From Hygrocybe punicea (taxonomy: Eukaryota > Basidiomycota > Agaricomycetes > Agaricales > Hygrophoraceae), in NCBI GenBank assembly GCA_963556145.1, contig OY744470.1:806001-870000 (forward strand): a DNA stretch of 64,000 nt, written 5' to 3'. Below are positions 11,116 through 22,680 of the stretch, piece after piece; the stretch's first letter is position 1; every line of letters starts with the position of its first letter. The position numbers and the translations under genes were made by a program. The notes under the pieces were generated by a model. The model had not been told where the DNA came from. It was given only the letters and a program-made list of their open reading frames with translations, and did no database searches.

Positions 11116-14100
11116 ATGGACAAGAAGACCAGTGACATCCAGACCGCCGATGAACGGGGTGAGGAATTCATGTATGCCGACAGCTTACGACGCAAATGCC
11201 TGCTTGGTTATGCAAAAATGTCTATCCTAGACCCAGACGTTCCACTCCTCTTCGGTCAATATAACTTTAGGCCGCTCAACATCCGTGAAGGCAAGAAGCT
11301 CATGCGTTCCATGCTCGAGAACGGCATACAACGGTACTTGGAGAAAAACGCGATTCCTATCCTTGTTGACCCAACATGGGTGAACGCCCAAACATACACG
11401 GACGACCCAAACGCAGGTGAGAACCTTCCGGAACTTGAGTGGACCGAGCACGGCTTGGAGCAACCCTATGTGGAGGCACCAGCCGGGCGGCACCGGCATT
11501 ATGCTCTCCAACAACTCCTCGCAAAACTCGCTGCGAAATTGAAGAACGCCTTGAAGCATGGGGAGCAGAATTCACCGGCCTTTCTCGAGTACCGTGCTGG
11601 GTCGCTGTGGATGCTAATCCTCTACGATGCTCGTGAGTTAACCGTTTCGTTGGCCGTTGGTTAGTAACCCTAACCGAATGCGTACTTGGCAGGGGCCGTT
11701 CAAAAAGCCGGCAAAATCGTTACCAACTTCTTGTCGACAAATGATTCGCTTCACACCTACCTTGAGACCGCGGAAGAAAAACTCCTCGCTACGTTCCTCT
11801 CACTTGTGCGAGTCCCACCTGACCAATGCGAAGTATCCTATGCTGCTGTGTTAGCCTCGGTGAAGAACAACAGCGCATACCATACCCTCTATTCCAACCG
11901 CCAGCTCATGTCTTTTTACATGGAACTGATACGCCTCGGGGAGCCTTATTGTAAGATGCCTTGCATCCAGTTGGAATGGGCGAAAACCGTGTTTCGTGGT
12001 GTCATTGGTGGGGTAAGTTGCTTGCCAACTATGTATGTCTCATTAACTTTACCCACAAAAAAAACATGGATAGGTCTTGTGGAGGCTATCCTTGAGCCTC
12101 GTGCGGCAACTCGTCTTCTGTTTCTCACCCGGCAAATTCCCTTCACTGAAGGAAATCCAAGCCTTGCAGGAGGAGTCGAAGCAAGCAAACCACGATCCAA
12201 GATCAGATGCCTTCAGAAAGCTGCGTGAGGTGGGCTTGGCTGCGATGGCAGACACTCTTGCTCAACCGCCACTCCTGACCGAAGAGATCATTATCGGCAT
12301 CGATGGTATTTTCACGGTGCACCTAGCAGATGACTGGCTGAACATGGGTAGCTCTGAGACGGCATACGACGAGAGCTATTTGAGGTACATGACACAGGTA
12401 ACAAAGTTCGTTCAAAAAACGTTTTCAAGGATGCGCTTGAAGAGTGAAGATGATATCTCGGTGAAGAAGAACTTCATGGCAAAAGTGCAGTACCTCATGG
12501 AGGCGACCTCTTGCCTTTACATAGGGCAATGGCCATTCATCACTCCTTCCGTCGTCCCTCTCCTCAAGGATTGGCTTGAAGTTGTAAAGGAAAGCATTGG
12601 CGAGGTGAGCTGTGATTAATTACTTTTACTTCCAAGTCGTGTCTATTGCCTTGCGAACATAACCGGCCAACTATATCTTCGGGGAGTGGTTGACAGAATA
12701 ATAAATAATAATAACATAGCCGAAGATAGTTTGCCAGCTATCTTCGGGGCTACCATCCAAACGTATCAACGACTACCCAAAGATAGCTGGCCAACTATCT
12801 TCGGCTATGTTATTATTATTTATTATTCTGTCAACCACTCCCCGAAGATAGTTGGCCGGTTATCTTCGGGTAGTCGTTGATACGTTTGGTTGTAGCCCCG
12901 AAGATAGCTGGCAAACCATCTTCGGCTATGTTATTATTATTCTGTCAACCACTACCCGAAGATAGTTGGCCAGCTATCTTCGGGCCATGTCTACATGTCC
13001 GACAACCACCAGCAATATATATATACACACTGACTTTTCAACACCAGATATCTACTTGGATCGAACCCTTCGCTCACTACAAACGCTACATCGCTCGAAC
13101 CGATCATGAAATGGACGACATCTCTGGCTCAATGTACACCAATTTACGCTTGCAGCGGTTCGGAATAATAGCCAGTGATCGCACCGCTGAACTTGACGTT
13201 CAGGTGAGATTAGCTTGTCTTCAATCCGACTTGACTTATCTAAGCCCTCCATTTCGAAGCTTCTGCATTTCTTCACCACCAACCGTAACTTGATGCTCGC
13301 CATGGAAGCTTACCTCGTCGATGCTTCACATCGCGTTAAGCGTGTCACTTCCAACAACGAACTCGCCCTCTTTTTCGAGGACGGTTGGGATGATATTCTC
13401 GAGGCCGAGTTAGACGGTGAGCCAGATGATAGCGATAACGATGACCAACCTTTCCCCACTGGCAAACTCATCTCCCGACGACAACATTGGCTTATCGACG
13501 GTTTGTGTGGCTTGCTTCACCCCGGTTTGCAGCCCAAGGACATCCTGCTCGAACTTGTTAGGAAAATGACGGCTTACCAGCAAGGGCAGTACACTTTCTC
13601 CCTCTCTTCCGAGTTGAGGCAACAACCCGGGGGTAAATTGCTCACTCAAACTGCCTGGCCCTGGAGGTTTATCTCCAAAAAATCGATCAGCAAGCAATTC
13701 CCACCGCTTGCTCGATGTGCAATTCAAGAGTATCTCGCCACACAATCATATAGGAAGAAGTTGTTTGACGCTGTACCATCAGCAAACGTCTTGCGTCAAG
13801 ATCTCCAAGCGATCTTGACGCAAAATTTGAAGCCTGCCCGCACAGTTAATCCTGCTACAGGGGCCGTTGTCTGGCAGCCTCTCGTGTACGGCTGGCCAGA
13901 CGCCCTGAGTGGAGTTCAAACTGACCGGGTTACCCTTGACCTCCCCGACCTTGCTGAGTTGTTGAGCAACAAACGAAATGCTTCTCGTCTCCAGCAAGAC
14001 CAGCTCACCATCGCTCGAATCGTTGCGACCATCGAAAACAACCCAATATCATTCCTCCGCACAGCACATGGTAAGCACAAGAAGACCATGCCCGTCAGTC

Positions 14101-15185
14101 AAGAGGTGCATGAGGCCATCTCTCACCTTGTCAAGGTTAGCAGCAATATCATCGTTCAGTTTGTCCTTGACGTTCAAACACAATTCTTCTTTGTTGGCCA
14201 GGCTCTCACACTGAATGCTACCCGGCTGCGCCTCCGTGACTTCTACGATGACAATGAACATGACGTTGAGCTCGAAGAACTCCCGACCATCCCTCTCAAT
14301 CGTCGTCATTCACTCGCAGATCCACACACCTCCGCTAAGGTCATTTGTCCCAGCGGGCGTACCAACACGATCGAAAAGCAACCTGCGCCGAGTTTGCAGG
14401 GGAAGGGTTAGTGCCATCCGTAGAAATAAGCCAAACACAGCTGACCGGTTATCTTCGCACCAATAAATAACCAGATAAACGTCGGAAAGGACTTTCAGTT
14501 AGGTTCCAAGGTATTATTTTTTATACGTTCACACCTTGCCTCCAAGTCTTGCCGAACATCGCTGACCGTTTATGTTCGACCGAATGGCTTAGATGTGCCC
14601 AACCAAGGCGGTCCGAGTCAGCAGTGTGGGTTCTTATAATATTATTAATACCAGCCGACCTTGCTCATCAACCCTATATCTGAACAAGATGCCCCCCAGC
14701 AGCTTTCTCAACCTAAGAAAGCATTCTATGAGGAGTCTGATAGTGAAGGTTGGTGTTGTTCCTGCAAAGTCCACTTTGCCGGCATTGAACATCCTTGTGC
14801 AGATTATTGGGATCATGGACAAGGTTAGAATTTACTCTAGCTTTTACAAGACAATCCAAAGGCATTTATCATCCATCCTAACCTGCCCATGTCGACAATT
14901 AGAACCACTCAGCGAAACGGCCATAACTCCAACCACAAAGGGGAAGGAGCCTATGGGTGAGTGTTAATGTTTCTAGTTGTCTAGCGGAGCTCGGAGCTCG
15001 TGATGGATGCCTCGCACCCAGCCCGCAAACGCACCAGGACTGCCATGAGCCCTTCGCCACCACCAGGTGAGTGTAGATAATATAATCATATGTGACCAGT
15101 CTCTACATTCATGTTAGTGAGGATAACCAAGCCACGCACTGGGAGCACAGCTGCCGAAGAGCGTTCCTTTTTGCCCACCGTATGA
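11116..15185 (+). CDS. Copy B: ParB/sulfiredoxin-like domain protein, multi-exon
   Basis: The start ATG at 11,116 (MDKKTSDIQTADE) opens an exon to about 11,630 containing FRPLNIREGKKLMRSMLENG, AIPIL and AGRHRHYAL. By motif order this is a ParB/Srx-like fold; catalytic ability is unknown. Later exons read 11,692-12,010, 12,074-12,604, 13,048-13,203 (ISTWIEPFAHYKRY), about 13,246-14,132 and 14,202-14,410. Tail exons at about 14,691-15,185 give DAPQQLSQPKKAFYEESDSE, a KGKEPMG piece, a basic RKRTRT piece, and end ERSFLPTV-stop. The predicted product is roughly 900 residues. The middle (AMEAYLVDASHRVKRV, then acidic, then HWLIDGL) matches no domain I know. The gene is intact as read. Its exon 3/4 intron (12,605-13,047) holds six palindromes. 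The intron at 14,133-14,201 stays in frame and could be misread as exon. Confidence 0.6.
12653..12984. repeat. Dispersed palindromes, group 5 (6 copies, nested hairpins in copy B intron)
   Basis: Copies at 12,653-12,683, 12,720-12,747, 12,776-12,805, 12,841-12,870, 12,897-12,926 and 12,955-12,984, mostly the GAAGATAG/CTATCTTCGG variant. The spacers form larger inverted repeats: AGTGGTTGACAGAATAAT (about 12,685) faces ATTATTCTGTCAACCACT (about 12,821), and AAACGTATCAACGACTACCC faces GGGTAGTCGTTGATACGTTT. The whole intron can fold on itself in several alternative ways. Confidence 0.85.
14433..14580. repeat. Dispersed palindromes, group 6 (copy B tail introns)
   Basis: A degenerate copy at 14,433-14,460 and a better one at 14,551-14,580 (GCCGAACATCG / TATGTTCGAC), between the last long exon and the tail exons of copy B. 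Confidence 0.65.
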
Positions 15186-15302
15186 TCTCGCTGTGTTCTT
15201 CGCCTTCGTTTGATTTCTTTGTAACACTTGTAAAATCCTAAACTCTCCCACACCGAAATTCAATAATACGATCCGTTAGTTATGACGGCATCCGGCTGTT
15301 AC

Positions 15303-15381
15303 AACGAACATAGGTGATCTACCATGTTCGGGTAAGCAAAGGACTTGTTACCCCGAACTTAGGCGACCCACCATGTTCGGG
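15303..15381. repeat. Dispersed palindromes, group 7 (B/C convergent spacer)
   Basis: Copies at 15,303-15,332 and 15,352-15,381 in the 3'-to-3' spacer between copies B and C. Both have imperfect arms (ACCATGTTCGGG on the right). Confidence 0.75.
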
Positions 15382-15612
15382 TTAGCAAAGGCTTGTTAAC
15401 CCAAACTTATTTATTGCCTTTAGAGTGACAAACCAATGCCCTTCATACCTCAATTTTGATACTTACCATTTCAAACAACCACTTTCAAGCTTGTTTATCT
15501 TCACCAATGATCACAGAACAGTTAGACTTCATTTCAAATACAAATATATATTACATCGCAACATGAATCATATAATGGCATACGCGTTCGCAAACAAAGA
15601 TGACCTCGGCTA

Positions 15613-18600
15613 TCACGCGGTGGGCAATACCTCAACCTCCTCTACCTCCTCAGTCAAGCGGGGCCTTATTCTCCTGACTTGAAACACCTGTCAAGCACCG
15701 ACACCGATATATTTTTTATACTCAAATTCACTTACTTGTTTGAGGGGGAGACGCAACACCAGTATTCGTCCTCTTATGCCCTGCCACAAGTTAACCGTTA
15801 CCAATTGATCTGCGTGATCTTCAATTTTATTGTTTGACACTCACCACCCACAGGCTCTTTCCCCTTCACAGAAGAAGGTTCTCCCATCCTGGTTTCTTCA
15901 ACGTCTTGCACTTACCGATGGTTTATTTCATGAGTTCATTGATTTACAACGTAACAACAAACTCACTCTTGGCTTCCAAGAGCTCTGTGTCCTCTTCTTA
16001 ACCGTCACTGTCAGCCGATGTCAATCACTATTCTCAACGGATCACTTACCCAATATGCTCGATATCGGACTGCTTGGGTGTGCTTCCGGTTCTACAGCGG
16101 ACAAGTCTATCATCATGTGGAGCCGCCGAACATAGACTGTCAGCTAACTTCGCTAAGCTTCATTGTGAAGCCTCCTCTTACCTGGTAGCTCTACTCATGT
16201 CGCCGAACATAACTCATAAGCTATCTTCGGTCAAGTCTCCTCACATGAATTTGCCTCTCACCTGGTTGCTCTATTATCAATGTCACCAAGCATGACCCTG
16301 GTCAGCTGAGTGCATTAATCCATTCTTAAAAGTTGATTTACCTTGCAAGCCCTCTGCGCTCCCAATCCCTGCCACTGTAGCCGAAGATGGCTGGACAGCT
16401 ATGTTCGCTTACATTAGTTATATTATCTATTGTATATAAAATTATTTATTACCTGCGCTTAGTTGGCTTGGCCCCGCTTCTGTCCCGCTGGGTCCTTGTG
16501 TTGGCACCGCTAAATCTCCGAACATGGTCGGTCAGCTATCTTTGGCATTGATGTTTTCACTTTCTTACCTGTGCTTTTTGGGGACATTGACATCCTTTCG
16601 AGCTGTGTTGATGTCTCCAACTCCCTTTCCCATGCCATTTGACAGTTCACTCGGAGCCTTGTGTGCCGATCCATTAGTGAATGTCGACGATCAACCGGTA
16701 TCACCGGCAGTTCTTCCATCCTAACGTCATGCTCGTCATCTTGAAGCACTTCACGTAGCCGCAACCGAGTTGCGTTCAGCGTAAGGGCCTAAGTTAATCC
16801 ATTCAGTTCTTTTACCTCTCATCATTACCATTATTACCACTCACCCCGATCAGATGCGTAACCGCCTCAAACACCTCTTGACAGACCGCCGCACTCTTTT
16901 TGTTCTTTCCAACCGCTGGCTGGTAGAACGACAACGGGTTACCTTCTATGCTTGCAACCACACGAGCGATCGCCAGTTGATCACGCTCGAGAGCCTTTGC
17001 ACCACGAACTCGACTCATCATCACCTCCATCGCTGGCTGACCATCGGTTACCCAGTCGGTGCCAACACCTTCCATTCGATCCGGCCATTGATATTGAACC
17101 CGTTTCCTAACCGATTGCTTCGTTTCGCGATCGATCACCTGCGCCCACCGCCCTCTTTCGCTGATCAACTCTTTCAGCATTTGACGCAAATAATTCACCG
17201 CTGGCACGCAATCCAACATCCCGCGACGATATCTTCCAGCTGCCAGAAATTCTTGGATCGCACACTGCGCAACACATGGCAGTTGTTTTGTGAGCGACTT
17301 TTTGTCGAATCTCATCCAATCCCACATTGTTTCTCGGAGCAATTGTCCCCCGGGAAGTGTAACCAATCTTCCCATAGTCTCCGTCGATGGATGGCTGATG
17401 TAGGCGCTCATCGTCGCGATGATCTCCGCTGCAATGTCCTTCGGTTCCTTCCCAGGTTTCAGTAGTCCACGCAACTCGTCGATCAGCCAGTGCTGTCCGT
17501 ACGAGAGCGATCCCTCGTCGTCCCCTTCTAACGGTTCATCCAGCTCTGCCTCCAGGATATCTTCCCAACCATCCTCAAAAAAGGCCCCGAGTTCCTTCTG
17601 GTTCGTCACCCTCTTCACCCGATGTGATGCATCCACCAGGTACTCTTCCATCGCAAGGACACTCTTGCGATGCATGCTCAAGTATCCCAGTAGCTTGTTG
17701 AACGATGAATTAGTGTTGTTATCCTTATCCTACATCATATATTGTTGCCGACTCACAATAATTCGCATCTCACCCTCTTGATCTTTCGCAAATATACCCC
17801 CATCCATGATGTTCATGATCATGGCTGCTGAATGGTCGTCCATGTCATGGCTGCGCGTCATCGTTCGTTTGTACGGTGCCATTGGTTCCACCCAAGTAGA
17901 CATCTGTTGACACGAAAATTATTAGCACTAGCTCTTGTGTTCGCCTTACTGCGAACATAGGCGATCAGCTATGTTCGGACAACCTAATGATTCGTCTCTG
18001 CTGACCGAACATAGCAGCCCTGCTATGTTCGGTAACCAGAGACTTGATGGTGCGTACAAAATATAAAATAAACCAAACCTCCTTTGCCCGAACATAGACC
18101 GTCTCCTATCTTCGCACAGAATTTATACTTACCTCGGTGATGGTGTGCCGGCTGAACTCAAACCAATCCATCAAGAACGGTATCATCGACGGCGTGAGGA
18201 ATGGCCATAGTCCAATGAACAAGCACGATGACCCCTCCATCAAGTACTGGATCTTCGCCATCATGTTGTCCTTGATCTTCATCTCCTCCTCGTCCAACTC
18301 CATCTTCGACAATTCTATTCGAATACACGACGACACCTTCGCCATGTAATCCACGAATATTGCCTCGAATGACAAGTCGGTCGTCCCAAAACTTTCCCAT
18401 TCCAGTGTCATGCAATCCGTGAAAATCCCGTCCAGGCCTCGAATGATCGAATCCGTTAGGAGTGCCGGCTCCTCTTCCAAGTGCTTCAAAGCTTCTATCC
18501 CAATTTCCCGCAACTTGCGCAGTGCCTCCGAATTCACTTTATTCTCCGCAGACATTGCTTCCTCTTGCAGTCGCTGGATCTCTTGCACCGTTGGAAACTC

Positions 18601-19667
18601 ACCAGGCGAGAAACAAAACCGTAACTGTTTCGTCAGGTGGCTCGTCAATTCCGTCATGAGCTACTTCAAATGTAAGTATATTGATTCTTCCATAGTAAAC
18701 TGGTTGTGCTTACTCCACCGAATACCCCCCGAAGCACCTTGTTTGCCCATTCCAGTTTGATGCATGGCATCGTGTAGAACGGTTTGCCCAACCGGATCAG
18801 CGTCGTATAAAACTCCAAGATATGGCCGCAACTATAAATGGCCATGTATGGACTGCTGTTTTTCGCGGACTGAATCAGTCCTTCAACCGCGTGCTCATAC
18901 TCTGCCTGTCCCCTTCGCTTCGATTCGATGAGACTCAGAAATGTCTTCACTAGCTTTTCTTCCGAGGTTTCCCGATATACGTGTAGCGTTTCATTTTTTG
19001 ATAACAGGTCCGTAACAATCGTTCCCGCTTTTTTGACAGCACCTTCCAATAGAATACATATGTCAATAATAAGTAAGAATGGCACAAAACCAAGACAACC
19101 CACGATCACGGTATAACACCACCATCCATTGTGATGCCGCCTCTAACTCCAAAAAGGCTGGCGAGCTTTCATCCTCCCCTCTCTTCTGTGCTTTCTTCCA
19201 TTTCGCCACCAATTTCTTGAGGAGCTGTTCCAACGCGTACTGCCGATGTCGTCCACCAGGCGCTATCACGTTAGGTTGCTTCAGCCCACGTACTGTCCAC
19301 TCCAAAACTGGCAACTTGGCGCCTAAGTTCGGGTCGTCCGTATATGTCCCCGGCTTCACCCATTTGGTGTTCACGATGATCGGAAGCGCGTTTTTTTCCA
19401 TGTAACGCTGGATTCCGTTCTCCAGCATCGACTGCATCAGCTTCCCACCCTCCTCCACACTGAGCGGTCTGAAATTGTATTCTCCAAACCTCAACATGAC
19501 ATCCGATTTGATGATGTTCATCCTCGCATATCCGAGCAAACACCCTCGTCGCAATTGTTCAGCGTGCAGTGCCGCAGCACTGAGGGTTTCGGCAGCAGAG
19601 ATTTGGTTGGCCTGTTTTGGTCAGTCAGACACTTCTTTGTTGAGTCATAAAAGTTGCAGCCCACCAT
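15613..19667 (-). CDS. Copy C: ParB/sulfiredoxin-like domain protein, multi-exon
   Basis: The start exon contributes only ATG (19,667-19,665), followed by intron GTGGGC...AACAG. The next exon (to about 19,100) reads ANQISAAETLSAAALHAEQL, then NGIQRYMEKNALPIIV and GGRHRQYALEQLL, the ParB/Srx-like signature. Exons follow at about 19,050-18,710, 18,665-18,133, 17,905-17,757, 17,729-16,850 and 16,790-16,510, then small tail exons (a GHKRTNTG/SPPQ piece near 15,770) ending VEEVEVLPTA-stop at 15,613. All donors seen are GT and no internal stop was found, so this copy and copy B look functional. It is closest to copy A by eye. It converges with copy B, and its upstream region holds the 240-bp palindrome at 19,968-20,209. 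Function is unknown; a DNA-binding or nuclease role is only inferred from the fold guess. Confidence 0.6.
16125..16546. repeat. Dispersed palindromes, group 8 (copy C tail introns)
   Basis: Copies at 16,125-16,153, 16,202-16,230, 16,380-16,408 and 16,516-16,546. They lie in the 3' part of copy C, corresponding to group 2 in copy A. The arms mix the CATAG and GATGG variants. Confidence 0.75.
17951..18115. repeat. Dispersed palindromes, group 9 (3 copies, copy C intron)
   Basis: Copies at 17,951-17,978, 18,004-18,032 and 18,087-18,115, in the intron equivalent to groups 3 and 5. The middle copy is a near-perfect ACCGAACATAGCAG / CTGCTATGTTCGGT palindrome. Confidence 0.85.
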
Positions 19668-19851
19668 GACAGTGTTAATAAAATGTTGCTGATGAGAAAA
19701 AAAAACAGGAGTTTCGTGGTGGTGGTTTGGGAGAAAATTCAAGGTTTGAGTTTGTTTTTTGGTGCCGTCTCAGAGTTCGTTTACATGCCTCATGTTGGGC
19801 CTCATGGCCTTACTTAGAGCCTCATGGCTTACCCTGTTTAGAAACAGGCGG

Positions 19852-20368
19852 CCCGAAGATAGACGATCTGCTAAGTTCGGGAAGCCAGACCACAAGAGTC
19901 TATCTTTGTTATGTTCAGTCCAATGTCTAGTCTAAGTCATAACAAAGATCATATATACCTTCGGAGTGCCCGAAGATAGATGATCTGCTATGTTCGGATG
20001 CAGTTTGTCTAACATTTACTAATCATTTTGAGCCCCGGATGATCCAAAACGGTCAAGTATTGGGTGAGTTATCATCAAAACAATGAAGACTGTTTGTTTT
20101 GATCATAACTCACCCAATACTTGACCGTTTTGGATCATCTGGGGCTCAAAATGATCAGTAAATGTGAGACAAACTGTGTCCGAACATAACAGATCATTTA
20201 TCTTCGGTCCACCAATCATGAATGATCTATCTTCAGACCATCGGCATTGATCATCATTTGTAATGCGAAGATAAATGATCTGTTATGTTCGGTCCCAGTT
20301 TGTCTGCGTCAAGTCTTATAAAACTGGTTGTCTGACTTCCCGAACATAGCGGATCATCTATCCTCGGG
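19852..20368. repeat. Dispersed palindromes, group 10 (5 copies upstream of copy C)
   Basis: Copies at 19,852-19,881, 19,969-19,997, 20,180-20,207, 20,265-20,292 and 20,339-20,368, upstream of the copy C start. Several are hybrids with a GAAGATAG left arm and CTATGTTCGG right arm. A half-decayed copy may lie near 20,465. Confidence 0.85.
19968..20209. repeat. 240-bp hairpin bounded by the small palindromes
   Basis: The left arm (19,968 to about 20,083) and right arm (about 20,094-20,209) are inverted copies at roughly 90 percent identity by eye, sharing GATGATCCAAAACGGTCAAG and TATTGGGTGAGTTAT. Each arm ends in one 28-bp palindrome, so the whole is a palindrome with palindromic termini. It looks like a foldback element using the small palindromes as its ends. 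Confidence 0.8.
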
Positions 20369-20636
20369 CAGTCCGAAGGTATTATTATATGATCTTTGTA
20401 TGTTCTCGGTCCAACCGCTTTGTCTGTCTAGTCTAGTTAAGGAAAGACTTGTTGTCTGTCTTCCTGAACTTGGCGTACTCATGTTGTAAGGAAGGTGGCC
20501 TGAAGAAAGTTCACAGTCATCACTGCATAAAAATTAATTAATAATTAATAATTAATAATAAATAGATATGTAATGCTATGTCACAAAGTTACTAGCCGAC
20601 TTAGATGGGCTTCACTATGCTGAACTTAGATAAGAC

Positions 20637-21113
20637 ATGCATGGCCAACATGTGTCGTGCAGATGCCGCTGTTGGCAGAGGATTTCTAGAGCGACTCTAG
20701 ATGTAGCATGGCCAGAGTTACATATTTATACCTACAATGGTTACATCGAGCTGGTCACCAACTCAAGATACTACAAGCTGGCCAGGATTGGGAATGTCAT
20801 CAGAGAGAAGAAACCGGTGAGAACGAGGGTAAAGGCATCCACAGCTGTGATAGCTGCGAAATTGGATCAAGAGCATCGCGGAATCCCATACAAAGTAAGC
20901 AGACGTGAATACAGGGATCGTCAAAAGTCCTGGAAGAAGGCAAATTTCCGCAAGCCTCCAGCAAGAAGACAAGAGGTCCAATCTGAGGAGAGCAGTGTCA
21001 GTAAAAGCAACGGTGATTCCACTGATAACAGCGACGATGGTGACAGTGGGAGTTCAGAGATTGAGAAGAGTGGTGATACATGTTCAGAGAATGATGAGAC
21101 AGGTGAAGAGTAG
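20637..21113 (+). pseudogene. C-terminal relic of the large uncharacterised protein family
   Basis: The frame holds a segment matching the C-terminus of the gene at 1-3,343. Both share a T-N-x-x-Y-Y-(K/R)-L block, then (R/K)-I-G, then V-K-A-S-x(3)-I-x-A-(R/K)-L-x(2)-E-H-(R/Q)-G-I-P. An acidic, serine-rich tail (SDDGDSGSSEIEKSGD) and a stop follow. The remaining roughly 900 N-terminal residues are absent, and the first 25 residues of the frame do not match. It is a truncated relic lying between the palindrome region and the satellites. A short expressed exon is less likely. Confidence 0.6.
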
Positions 21114-21169
21114 TAGTGTCTAGACATTGAGCAGCATGAAAATACTTGTCCTAGAGGCTATTGAACCAT

Positions 21170-22680
21170 TAGATATCAATGGAATCATCTCCAAGACGGT
21201 TTTATGAATGTATTGAGTTACCCCCTGTTATAGCACAGGTTCTTGGCCAGCTAGGAACCTCAAATCACTTGACCTAGGGGTTATTTCACCATGGGTTCTC
21301 AATGGAGTCATCTCCGGGTCCATTTTGTGCATGCATTCTTGAGATATATGAATGTGCTCCTCCTACCCCCTGACAGAGCACATGCTCTGGGCCAGCTAGC
21401 AACCCGAGATCACTTGTCCAGGGGGCTAGTTGATCATCAGATTTCATTGAAATGATCTCCCAGATACTTTGGTGAATGCATTCTTGAGATACACCAATGT
21501 GCTCCTCATACCCCCTAGCATAGCACATGCTCCTGGCCAGCTAGTGACCTAAAGTCCCATGTCCAGGGGGTAAGTTGATCCCCAGATCGCAATGGAATCA
21601 TCTCCCAGACCATTTTATGAATGCATTCTTGAGATATAGGAATGTGCTCCTCCTACCCCCCTGGCATAGCACAGGTTCCTGGAGAGCTAGCAGCCTCAAA
21701 TCACTTGTTCTGGGGGCTATTTGATCACCACATTCCATTGAAACAATCTCCCGGACACTTTGGTGAATGCATTCTTGAGATATACCCATGTGCTCCTCAT
21801 ACCCCCCTGACATAACACATGTTCCTGGCCAGCTAGCAACCCCAAATGACTTGTCCTGGGGGTTATTTGATCACCACATTCCATTGAAATGATCTCCCAC
21901 ACCCTTTTATGAATGCATTCTTGAGATACAGCAATGTGCTCCTGGCATAGCACAGGTTGCTGGCCAGCTAGCAACCTCAAATCACTTGTTCTAGGGGATA
22001 TTTTATCATGGGAGTTCAATGGAGTCATCTCCCAGACCCTTTTATGAATGCATTCTTGAGATATGCCCATGTGCTCCTCATACCCCCCTTGTACAGCACA
22101 TGTTCCTGGCCAGCTAGGAATCTGAAATCACTTGTTCTGGGGGTTATTTAACCATGGGAATGCAATGGAGTCATCTCCCAGACCCTTTTATGAATGCATT
22201 CTTGAGATATGCCCATGTGCTCCTCATACCCCCCTAGTACAGCACATGTTCCTGGCCAGCTAGGAACCTCTAATCACCTGTTCTGGGGGTTATTTCACCA
22301 TGGGATTGCAATGGAGTCATCTCCCGGACCCCTTTATGAATTCATTCTTGAGATATGCCCATGTGCTCCTCATACCCCCCTTGTACAGCACATGTTCCAG
22401 GACAGCTAGGAACCTCAAATCACTTGTTCTGGGGGCTATTTGATCACCACTTTCCAATGAAACAATCTCCTGGACACTTTTATGAATTCATTCTTGAGAT
22501 ATGCCCATGTGCTCCTCATACCCCCCTTGTATAGCACATGTTCCAGGGCAGCTAGTAACCTCAAATCACTTGTTCTGGGGGCTATTTGATCACCACATTC
22601 CATTGAAATGATCTCCCGGACCATTTTGTGAATGCATTCTTGAGATATGCCGATGTGCTCCTCATACCACCTTCTACCCC
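21170..22680 (+). repeat. Satellite array, about 11 units of about 146 bp
   Basis: The phrase TGAATGCATTCTTGAGATA recurs near 21,330, 21,473, 21,614, 21,763, 21,908, 22,042, 22,190, 22,337, 22,483 and 22,630. Each is followed by TGTGCTCCTCATACCCCC, then GCACATGTTCCTGGCCAGCTAG and TCAAATCACTTGTTCTGGGGG. Frames through it are repeat artefacts. No gene is present. Confidence 0.85.

Noticed and set aside
5691..20368. Regularly recurring 28-bp repeats as a possible CRISPR array
   Set aside because: Spacing is irregular, copies lie in introns and spacers of eukaryotic genes, spacers are not uniform and no cas genes exist.
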